A stretch of 11,692 bases of DNA from Candidatus Scatomorpha merdipullorum (GTDB taxonomy: Bacteria; Bacillota; Clostridia; Oscillospirales; Oscillospiraceae): positions 1 to 11,692 of the forward strand of contig DVJK01000245.1 in the NCBI GenBank assembly GCA_018716795.1. The letters run 5' to 3'. The notes beneath the pieces are model-generated. The model was not told where the DNA came from and made no database searches. It saw only the letters and a program-made list of their open reading frames with translations. The stretch's first letter is position 1, and the number at the start of each line of letters is the position of its first letter. This document shows positions 6,001 through 11,692 of the stretch, piece by piece. Position numbers and translations under genes: made by a program.

Positions 6001-7401
6001 ATGAGCAAAAAGATGTCCCCGACCAAGGCGTATATAGAGCTTGCCATCGCCGTCATATTCTATATAGCCGCCTCCATGATAACTCCGCCGGCCGGCTTGA
6101 CAGACGCGGGCTGGAAGGCCATAATATTCATGATAGTCTGCGTTTATGTCTGGGTTACCGAGTTCATACCCATAGGCATATCCTCCTGCTTCCTGATGTT
6201 CGTGCCCGCGCTGCTGGGCATCCAGGACACCAACTCCATCCTGACGAACTTCGGCATCGCCACCATGTTCTTCATCATGGGCGCGCTTATAATCGCGAAG
6301 GTGTTCATCGACACCGGCCTCGGCTACCGCATCTCGCTGTACATCACGCCGATGTTCGGCTCCAAGAGCAAGAACGTGCTGCTCGCGATAATGCTCTGCG
6401 GCTGCCTCATCTCCTCCGTGCTGGTCGACATCCCCACCTGCATCATCCTGGCCGGCATCGCCTACCCCATGCTTCAGGAGAGCGGCTGCGAGCCGGGCAA
6501 GAGCAAGTTCGGCAAGGCCGTCATGATAGGCATCCCCATCTCCGCGGCCATCGGCGGCTTCGCCACCCCGGCGGGCAGCGGCCTCAATATCCTCACCATC
6601 AACCTGCTCGGCAGCATCGGCGGCGAGACCGTCAGCTTCCTGCAGTGGAGCGCGATAGGCTATCCCATGGCCCTCGTGCTGAACTTCATCGCCTGGGCGG
6701 TGCTCACCCTCGTCTTCAAGCCGGAGATTGAGCACGTCAAGGGCTTTGAAAACCTCAAGCAGAAGAAAAAGGAGCTCGGCCCCATGACGAAGGACGAGAA
6801 GAAGTTCCTCGTCGTCTTCGCCGTTGTGCTTATCCTCTGGGTGACCCAGTCCATGACCGGCATCGAGACGGCCTTCGCCTCCCTGCTCGCTGTCTGCGTC
6901 TTCTTCCTGCCCGGCATGAACCTCATGACCTGGGAGAAGGCCAAGGACTCGATAAGCTGGGATTCCATCCTCCTCATCGGCTCCGCCAACGCGATTGCCA
7001 TGATACTCAGCACCCAGGGCGCGGCCGAGTGGCTCAGCGACGTCTGCCTCGGCGGCCTCACCGGCTCCACGCTCTTCGTGATACTGCTGGTCATCACCGC
7101 CTTCGGCATTTTCAGCCACCTCCTCATCCCCGTCGCCAACGCGGTCCTCTCCGTCTGCGTGCCAGTCGTGTGCGCGCTGGCCGCGACGATAGGCGTCAAC
7201 CCCGTGTACCTCGTGCTGCCTCTCGGCTTCACCGCGAGCGCCGTCTTCATCGTGCCGCTCGACCCCATCCCGCTGACGACCTTCGGCTACGGGTACTGGA
7301 AGCTGCCCGAGATGGCCAAGCCCGGCCTCATCATCTCCATCATCTGGATACCCATCTGCGCCCTCTGCATACTCGGCGGACGCGCCCTGGGCATCATATA
7401 A
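6001..7401 (+). CDS. DASS/SLC13-type carboxylate transporter, divergent
   Basis: This is a 466-residue integral membrane protein with about 11-12 hydrophobic helices in two inverted halves. It resembles the divalent anion:sodium symporter family (SLC13, CitT, INDY), which imports di- and tricarboxylates or sulfate. Family-like segments are the N-terminal WVTEFIPIGISSCFLMF (51-67), AAIGGFATPAGSGLNI (182-197) and the middle ISWDSILLIGSANAIA. In place of the SNT sodium/substrate motifs it has VLVDIPTCII (140-149) and SHLLIPVANAV (372-382). The usual second TP-PN-type motif reads VPLDPIPLTT (418-427). The ribosome site AAGGGAG is at 5987-5993, and the gene starts 29 bases after porB. From its place in the operon it probably brings in the pathway's organic acid. 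The motif changes mean substrate and coupling ion should not be assumed. Confidence 0.85.
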   Translation: MSKKMSPTKAYIELAIAVIFYIAASMITPPAGLTDAGWKAIIFMIVCVYVWVTEFIPIGISSCFLMFVPALLGIQDTNSILTNFGIATMFFIMGALIIAKVFIDTGLGYRISLYITPMFGSKSKNVLLAIMLCGCLISSVLVDIPTCIILAGIAYPMLQESGCEPGKSKFGKAVMIGIPISAAIGGFATPAGSGLNILTINLLGSIGGETVSFLQWSAIGYPMALVLNFIAWAVLTLVFKPEIEHVKGFENLKQKKKELGPMTKDEKKFLVVFAVVLILWVTQSMTGIETAFASLLAVCVFFLPGMNLMTWEKAKDSISWDSILLIGSANAIAMILSTQGAAEWLSDVCLGGLTGSTLFVILLVITAFGIFSHLLIPVANAVLSVCVPVVCALAATIGVNPVYLVLPLGFTASAVFIVPLDPIPLTTFGYGYWKLPEMAKPGLIISIIWIPICALCILGGRALGII

Positions 7402-7417
7402 AGGCATACGCAAAAGG

Positions 7418-7440
7418 GGAGGCCGCCTTCGGCGGCCTCC
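7418..7440 (+). terminator. GC-rich hairpin between transporter and CoA-transferase
   Basis: A perfect 10-bp stem, GGAGGCCGCC with GGCGGCCTCC, has a three-base TTC loop and lies 16 bases after the transporter stop. There is no U-run behind it (TTCCCGG follows), so full termination is unlikely. It may be a partial attenuator or an RNA processing/stability element that lowers expression of the last three genes relative to the first five. Confidence 0.4.
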
Positions 7441-7478
7441 TTCCCGGCTTTGAGAAGAATACAAGGAGTGTTTATATA

Positions 7479-9041
7479 TTGAAGCTTATAACCCGCAAGG
7501 AGGCCGCGGCCCTGCTGCGCGACGGCCTCACCCTGGGCGTGGGCGGCTTCGGCTCGCACAGCGCGCCGGACGAGCTGCTCCTGGGCATAGAGGAGCGCTA
7601 CGCCGACGAGGGCAGCCCGAAGGGCATAACCGTCCTCTCCGGCATCTGCACAGGCAACAACAGGTTTGACGACATAGGCCACAACCGCCTCGGCGCCGAG
7701 GGCCTCATAGACACGCTTATCGCCGGGCACTACAAGAACTCCGCGCAGATGGACAAGCTCGTCAGCGAGAACAAAATAGCCGGCTACGCCCTGCCCCTCG
7801 GCGTGGTCATGAACCTGCTGCGCGCCGCCGCGGCCGGGCGCCCCGGCGTCCTCACCCGCGTGGGCCTGCACACCTTCGTCGATCCGAGAGTCGAGGGCTG
7901 CGCCGTCAACGTGCGCGCCCGCGGGCAGGGCAGGGAGCTTGTGAAGGTCCTGGAGCTCGAGGGCAGAGATTATCTCTTCTACCGCGCCGTGCCGCTCGAC
8001 GCCTGCGTGATACGCGCCACCTACGCCGACGAGGACGGCAACCTCTCCCTCGCGCACGAGGACATACACGAGGCCCAGCTGCAGATGGCCCTCGCCGCGC
8101 ACAACAACGGCGGCGTCGTCATAGCGCAGGTCGAGGCCGTGCTCGAGCGCGGAAGCATCCCGGCCCGCGAGGTCGCGATAAACCACTCCCTGGTCGACTA
8201 CGTCGTCGTCTCCACGCCGGAGACGCACAGGCAGAACTACGCCGTCGACCGCTACCACCCCGAGTACACCGGCGAGGTGCGCATACCCGCAGGGGATATC
8301 CCGGCCATGCCGCTCAGCCTGCGCAAGGTCATCGCCCGGCGCGCGGCCCTGGAGCTCCGCCGCGGCAGCGTCATAAACCTCGGCATAGGCATCCCCTCCG
8401 GCGTGGGCAGCGTGGCCAACGAGGAGGGCGCGGCGGGCGAAATCCTGCTCTCGCTCGAGTCCGGCCCGCTCGGCGGCGTGCCCACGGAGGGCGTCGGCTT
8501 CGCCTGCGCGACGAATCCGGAGAACATATACCCCATCGCCGACAACTTCGACTTTTACGACGGCGGCGGCCTGGACGCGGCCTTCCTCGGCCTCGCCCAG
8601 GTGGACGAGAACGGCAACGTCAACGTCTCCCGCTTCGGGAAGAGCTGCGCCGGCCCCGGCGGCTTCATAAACATCACCCAGAGCACGAAAAACGTCTGCT
8701 TCATGGGCGGCTTCACCGCCTCCAAGCCGAAGCTTGAGATAGGCGGCGGGAGGCTCGGCATAGTCGAGGACGGCGCGGGCGTCAAGTTCGTCAAGAGGGT
8801 CGAGCAGGTCACCTTCTCCGCCGACTACGCGCGCGAGACGGGGCAGAACATACTGTATATAACCGAGCGCGCGGTTTTCCGCCTGGCGGACAGGGGCATA
8901 GAGCTCATCGAGATTGCCCCGGGCGTCGACCTCGAGCGCGACATCCTTGCGCACATGGAGTTCGCTCCCGCGATTTCGCCGGAGCTGAAGCTCATGGACG
9001 CGCGGCTTTTCAATCCCGGGCCCATGGGCCTGAAAATATAG
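7479..9041 (+). CDS. Family I acyl-CoA:carboxylate CoA-transferase (fused, propionate CoA-transferase type)
   Basis: This 520-residue enzyme has both CoA-transferase halves in one chain, the length of propionate CoA-transferase/YdiF (about 520-530). It moves CoA from a donor such as acetyl-CoA to an organic acid through a glutamyl-CoA thioester. The first half has LTLGVGGFGSHSAPDELL (17-34). The second has INLGIGIPSGVG (299-310) and the catalytic block SLESGPLGGVP (325-335), with Glu327 as the likely nucleophile, close to Glu324 as I recall it for the Clostridium propionicum enzyme. GGGLDAAFLGLAQVDENGNVN is also typical. The start is a TTG at 7479 with AAGGAG (7463-7468); no ATG is suitably placed, and the family begins MK-ITxxEAA here. 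In context it probably activates the imported acid or recycles CoA from the acyl-CoA made by the Por enzyme. Confidence 0.92.
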   Translation: MKLITRKEAAALLRDGLTLGVGGFGSHSAPDELLLGIEERYADEGSPKGITVLSGICTGNNRFDDIGHNRLGAEGLIDTLIAGHYKNSAQMDKLVSENKIAGYALPLGVVMNLLRAAAAGRPGVLTRVGLHTFVDPRVEGCAVNVRARGQGRELVKVLELEGRDYLFYRAVPLDACVIRATYADEDGNLSLAHEDIHEAQLQMALAAHNNGGVVIAQVEAVLERGSIPAREVAINHSLVDYVVVSTPETHRQNYAVDRYHPEYTGEVRIPAGDIPAMPLSLRKVIARRAALELRRGSVINLGIGIPSGVGSVANEEGAAGEILLSLESGPLGGVPTEGVGFACATNPENIYPIADNFDFYDGGGLDAAFLGLAQVDENGNVNVSRFGKSCAGPGGFINITQSTKNVCFMGGFTASKPKLEIGGGRLGIVEDGAGVKFVKRVEQVTFSADYARETGQNILYITERAVFRLADRGIELIEIAPGVDLERDILAHMEFAPAISPELKLMDARLFNPGPMGLKI

Positions 9042-9052
9042 GAGGCGGATAT

Positions 9053-10522
9053 ATGAGAGATTACGATTTGCGCTCCGCCCTCGAGCTGCTCTCCCATATG
9101 AAGGGGCAGCTCGCCGAGACGGACGTGCCCGTCGACCCGGAGGCGGAGCTCTCCGGCGTCTACCGCTACGTGGGAGCGGGCGGTACGGTCAAGCGGCCGA
9201 CGCGCGAGGGCCCGGCGGTGATTTTCAACCGCGTCAAGGGCTTCGACGGCGCGCGCGTGGCCATAGGCGTCCTCGCCAGCCGGAAGCGCGCCGCCGCCAT
9301 ACTGGGCGCGGAGCCTGCGAGGCTCGGCTGGCTTTTGAAGGACGCGGCGGAAAAGCCCCTGGACCCCGTCGTCGTCGAGGGGCCGCAGCCCTGCCAGGAG
9401 GTCGTCCGCTACGCGACCGAGCCGGACTTTGACCTCAACCGCCTCATTCCAGCGCCCACGAACACGCCCGACGACGCCGGGCCCTACATCACGATGGGCA
9501 TGTGCTACGCAAGCCACCCGGACACCGGGCTCTCCGACGTCACGATACACCGCCTGTGCATACAGGGCAGGGATGAGCTGAGCATCTTCTTCACGCCCGG
9601 CGCGAGGCACATCGGCGCGATGGCCGAGCGGGCCGAGCAGCTGGGCCGGCGGCTGCCTATTTCCGTGAGCATAGGCGTCGACCCCGCGATTGAGATAGCC
9701 TCCTGCTTCGAGCCGCCCACGACCCCGCTGGGCTATAACGAGCTCTCGATTGCCGGCGCGCTGCGCGGCGAGCCGGTGCGCCTCGCGCGCTGCCTGAGCG
9801 TGGACGAGTGTGCCATCGCGAACGCGGAGTACGTCATAGAGGGCGAGGTGCTGCCCGGCGTGCGCGTGCGCGAGGACCAGAACCGCAACACCGGCTTCGC
9901 CATGCCGGAGTTCCCCGGGTACACCGGCCGCGCCAGCAGCGACTGCTGGATTATCAAGGTCAAGGCCGTGACCCACCGCCGCAATCCGATAATGCAGACC
10001 TGCATCGGCCCGAGCGAGGAGCACGTCTCCATGGCCGGCATCCCCACGGAGGCGAGCATCCTCATGATGGTGGAAAAGGCCATGCCCGGCAAGCTCCTGA
10101 ACGTCTACTGCGCCTCGGCGGGCGGCGGGAAGTACATGGCGGTGCTGCAGTTCAAAAAGACCGTCCCCTCGGACGAGGGGCGGCAGAGGCAGGCCGCGCT
10201 CCTGGCCTTCTCGGCCTTCAGCGAGCTCAAGCACATATTCATAGTGGACGAGGACGTGGACTGCTTCGACATGAACGACGTGCTCTGGGCGATGAACACC
10301 CGCTTCCAGGGCGACAGGGATATCATTACGATACCCGGCGTGCGCTGCCACCCGCTCGACCCCTCGAACGACCCGGCCTTCTCGCCCAGCTGCCGCGACC
10401 ACGGCATGGCCTGCAAGACCATATTCGACTGCACCGTCCCCTTCGACATGAAGGATCGCTTCGTCCGCGCGCGCTTCATGGAGCTCGACCCGGGCAAATG
10501 GCTGCCCGAGGAAGCGCGATGA
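9053..10522 (+). CDS. UbiD-family prFMN-dependent (de)carboxylase
   Basis: This 489-residue UbiD-fold enzyme reversibly decarboxylates aromatic or alpha,beta-unsaturated acids using prenylated FMN. By alignment in the head to Aspergillus Fdc1, the cofactor/metal region is DVTIHRL (162-168, with Arg167), His186 in GARHIG and Glu230 in GYNELSIAGAL. The AEYVIEGE block (258-265) carries the conserved acidic residues. The loop MPEFPGYTG (284-292) resembles that of phenolic-acid decarboxylases such as LpdC and AroY more than ubiquinone-pathway UbiD. The canonical metal-ligand Asn appears as Asp162. AGGAGG (9040-9045) overlaps the preceding stop codon, and the end overlaps ubiX in an ATGA. The substrate is not known; a catabolic role is inferred from the operon, since no other quinone-pathway genes are nearby. 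Confidence 0.93.
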   Translation: MRDYDLRSALELLSHMKGQLAETDVPVDPEAELSGVYRYVGAGGTVKRPTREGPAVIFNRVKGFDGARVAIGVLASRKRAAAILGAEPARLGWLLKDAAEKPLDPVVVEGPQPCQEVVRYATEPDFDLNRLIPAPTNTPDDAGPYITMGMCYASHPDTGLSDVTIHRLCIQGRDELSIFFTPGARHIGAMAERAEQLGRRLPISVSIGVDPAIEIASCFEPPTTPLGYNELSIAGALRGEPVRLARCLSVDECAIANAEYVIEGEVLPGVRVREDQNRNTGFAMPEFPGYTGRASSDCWIIKVKAVTHRRNPIMQTCIGPSEEHVSMAGIPTEASILMMVEKAMPGKLLNVYCASAGGGKYMAVLQFKKTVPSDEGRQRQAALLAFSAFSELKHIFIVDEDVDCFDMNDVLWAMNTRFQGDRDIITIPGVRCHPLDPSNDPAFSPSCRDHGMACKTIFDCTVPFDMKDRFVRARFMELDPGKWLPEEAR

Positions 10523-11097
10523 ACAGAAAGCGCATAATCGTCGGCGTCACAGGGGCCAGCGGCGCCCCGCTGGCCCTGAGCGTCCTGCGCGCCCTCCGGG
10601 CCCAGGGCGTCGAAATACACCTCGTCCTCTCCGAGGGCTTCAAGCGCATGCTGCGCGAGGAGTCGGACATACGCCCGGAAAAGCTCGCCGCCCTCGCCGA
10701 CGCCGTGTACATGGAGGACGACCTCGGCGCGCGGATATCGAGCGGCAGCTTCGTGACGGACGGCATGGTTGTCGTGCCCTGCAGCATGAAGACGCTCTCG
10801 GCCATAGCCAACGCCTACGACGAGAACCTCATCGTCCGCGCCGCGGACGTCTGCCTCAAGGAGGGCCGCCGCGTCGTGCTTGTCCCGCGCGAGACGCCGC
10901 TTAGTCGCGCGCACCTGCGCAACATGCTCCGCGCCGCGGAGGACGGCTGCGCCATAGTGCCGCCAATGCTCAGCTTTTACGCGGGCGAGGAGAACCTCCG
11001 CGCCCAGATTGAGCAGGTCACCGGCAAAATCCTGCTTCAGTTCGGCCTTCTGCACCCGGAGATGCAGGTCTGGGGCGAGCCGAAGCGCGAGCTTTGA
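10519..11097 (+). CDS. ubiX: UbiX-type flavin prenyltransferase
   Basis: This 192-residue flavoprotein joins a dimethylallyl group to reduced FMN to make prFMN, the cofactor of UbiD. Signatures are GVTGASGAPLAL (9-20, flavin phosphate loop), SSGSFVTDGMVVVPCSMKTL (74-93) and VPRETPLS (122-129, containing the catalytic Arg-Glu pair). The VPPMLSFYAG segment (147-156) stands where many homologues have a PAMPAFY form; the tyrosine is kept. Length is normal. The frame is open far upstream, but the ATG at 10519 overlapping the ubiD stop is the true start: it opens directly into the RIIVGVTGASG strand. The coupling implies matched production of enzyme and cofactor maker. It is the last gene of the operon, followed by a strong terminator. 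Confidence 0.95.
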   Translation: MNRKRIIVGVTGASGAPLALSVLRALRAQGVEIHLVLSEGFKRMLREESDIRPEKLAALADAVYMEDDLGARISSGSFVTDGMVVVPCSMKTLSAIANAYDENLIVRAADVCLKEGRRVVLVPRETPLSRAHLRNMLRAAEDGCAIVPPMLSFYAGEENLRAQIEQVTGKILLQFGLLHPEMQVWGEPKREL

Positions 11098-11137
11098 AAA
11101 AACCGGAGGGAGCCTCGGCTCCCTCCGGTTTGCTTTT
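11097..11137. terminator. Bidirectional intrinsic terminator
   Basis: A 13-bp stem, AACCGGAGGGAGC (11101-11113) with GCTCCCTCCGGTT (11118-11130), has a four-base loop. On the plus strand it is followed by TGCTTTT, and on the minus strand by TTTT after the stem's own TT. It ends both the ubiX operon and the convergent small membrane-protein gene. Confidence 0.9.
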
Positions 11138-11343
11138 CACCGCCGCCGCAGCACGAAGGCCAGGACGGCGCAGACTATTATCCCCAGCGCAAAGGGGATG
11201 GCGAGCAAAAACGCGGTGCTCGCCGGCGCGCTGCACATGACGCAGCGCTCAAGCGCGGCGTAGTTATATGCGGTGACGGCGCACATCGCGCCGAAAAGCA
11301 GCACGCCGAGGACGGCGAATATGACGGATAAGCGGCGTTTCAT
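11137..11343 (-). CDS. Small two-helix membrane protein of unknown function
   Basis: This is a 68-residue hydrophobic protein with two predicted membrane helices, about residues 6-28 and 43-64. Positive ends (MKRR at the start and LRRR at the end) suggest both termini face the cytoplasm. A short extracytoplasmic loop contains the CVMC pair (residues 34-37), which could form a disulfide or bind metal. I do not recognise a family. It lies 10 bases after the XRE regulator gene, and its GAGGA ribosome site overlaps that gene's stop codon, so the two are very probably translated together. It may be a partner of that membrane-anchored regulator, but this is only inferred from position. Confidence 0.7.
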   Translation of the reverse strand: MKRRLSVIFAVLGVLLFGAMCAVTAYNYAALERCVMCSAPASTAFLLAIPFALGIIVCAVLAFVLRRR

Positions 11344-11353
11344 GGCGGATTCC

Positions 11354-11692
11354 TCACTTTTTCCTCAGAGTGAGCCAGAGACCTATGCCCATCACGGCGG
11401 CGCAGAGCGCGAGCGCTATCCCGGAGCCGCTCAGCGTCACGGCGGAGGCCGCGTCGAGCGCCGCGGCCCGCCCCGGCGAAAAGAGCAGCACGCCGCCGAT
11501 GCCGAGCAGGCCCAGCGCCCCGGCGAGGCAGAGCGCGACGCCCAGCCGCCCCGGCTTCGGCCCCGCTTCCGGCGCGCTTCGGGCTTCGCCGCCGCCCGCC
11601 AGCTCGTCAAGCGAGACGCCGAAGAGCTCCGCCATTGCGCGAAGCTTCCCAAGCTCCGGCGAGGCCGCGCCCCGCTCCCACTTGCTGACGGT
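11354..11692 (-). CDS. XRE-family regulator with C-terminal membrane anchor, N-terminus outside window
   Basis: The last 112 residues of a Cro/CI-type helix-turn-helix protein are present; the reading frame runs off the right edge. The visible N-terminal part, TVSKWERGAASPELGKLRAM, is the second half of the HTH_3 domain (the S-K-W-E-RG recognition-helix signature). It continues with AELFGVSLDELAGGG, the usual end of that domain. A Pro/Ala/Gly linker follows, then two hydrophobic helices (about LGVALCLAGALGLLGIGGVL and SGIALALCAAVMGIGLWLTL) and a basic RKK end. A DNA-binding head on a membrane anchor is a common Firmicute design for sensing membrane or cell-surface state. An internal ATG at 11635 is not the start, because the HTH signature lies upstream of it. 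No link to the ubiD operon is evident. Confidence 0.85.
   Translation of the reverse strand, partial: TVSKWERGAASPELGKLRAMAELFGVSLDELAGGGEARSAPEAGPKPGRLGVALCLAGALGLLGIGGVLLFSPGRAAALDAASAVTLSGSGIALALCAAVMGIGLWLTLRKK

Noticed and set aside
5608..7464. Long minus-strand open frame of 618 codons opposite porB and the transporter
   Set aside because: It is rich in Asp, Glu, Gly, Ala, His and Arg in the low-complexity way of antisense GC-rich frames, has no recognisable domain, and lies opposite genes with clear motifs.
7029..7478. Upstream extension of the CoA-transferase frame into the transporter gene
   Set aside because: The extension is Arg/His-rich and antithetical to the family start; a ribosome-binding site and the conserved N-terminus fit TTG 7479.
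7287..8954. Long minus-strand open frame of 555 codons opposite the CoA-transferase
   Set aside because: It is an antisense shadow of a well-supported enzyme gene, with biased composition and no domain.
8825..10402. Long minus-strand open frame of 525 codons opposite ubiD
   Set aside because: Same reason: the ubiD reading frame has clear family motifs and good start signals, and the antisense product has none.
9808..10518. Upstream extension of the ubiX frame, giving a 429-residue protein
   Set aside because: The added part overlaps ubiD out of frame, is Arg-rich and unlike any domain. UbiX begins naturally at the ATGA overlap at 10519.
1..11692. CRISPR array, insertion sequence, phage or tRNA/attachment site
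   Set aside because: No regularly spaced repeat array, transposase or integrase motif, terminal inverted repeats or cloverleaf was seen by reading both strands.

Overview
The window looks like a chromosomal segment of a GC-rich Firmicute, most likely a Clostridia member near Oscillospiraceae. The evidence is the start of ribosomal protein S9, the complete L13, good Shine-Dalgarno sites and sigma-A-type promoters. No phage, transposase, CRISPR array, tRNA or rRNA gene was seen. Family and clade assignments come from reading motifs, not from database searches.

Layout. (1) 1-720, minus strand: rplM-rpsI (L13, then S9 cut by the window edge), with a strong promoter and a hairpin-bearing leader. 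(2) 721-2010, plus strand: a TtcA-type tRNA thiolation ATPase, then a 121-residue protein resembling the prenylated-flavin chaperone LpdD, closed by a strong intrinsic terminator. (3) 2009-2773, minus strand: an IclR-family regulator, divergent from (4). (4) 3087-11097, plus strand: an apparent eight-gene catabolic operon. It encodes a four-subunit 2-oxoacid:ferredoxin oxidoreductase (gamma, delta, alpha, beta), a DASS/SLC13-type transporter, a fused family I CoA-transferase, a UbiD-family prFMN decarboxylase and a UbiX flavin prenyltransferase. It ends at a bidirectional terminator. (5) 11137-11692, minus strand: a two-helix small membrane protein downstream of a membrane-anchored XRE/Cro-CI regulator cut by the right edge.

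The interesting part is regions 2 to 4. A carboxylate importer, a CoA-transferase, a ketoacid oxidoreductase and a prFMN-dependent decarboxylase with its cofactor maker sit in one tightly spaced cluster beside a divergent IclR regulator, with a probable prFMN chaperone on the other side of that regulator. The likely role is uptake of an organic (perhaps aromatic or alpha,beta-unsaturated) acid, CoA activation, non-oxidative decarboxylation or carboxylation by UbiD, and ferredoxin-linked oxidative decarboxylation of a 2-oxoacid. The substrate cannot be read from the sequence. The 313-base gap between the regulator and the operon holds facing promoters and many TTCG/CGAA half-sites, plausible operators.
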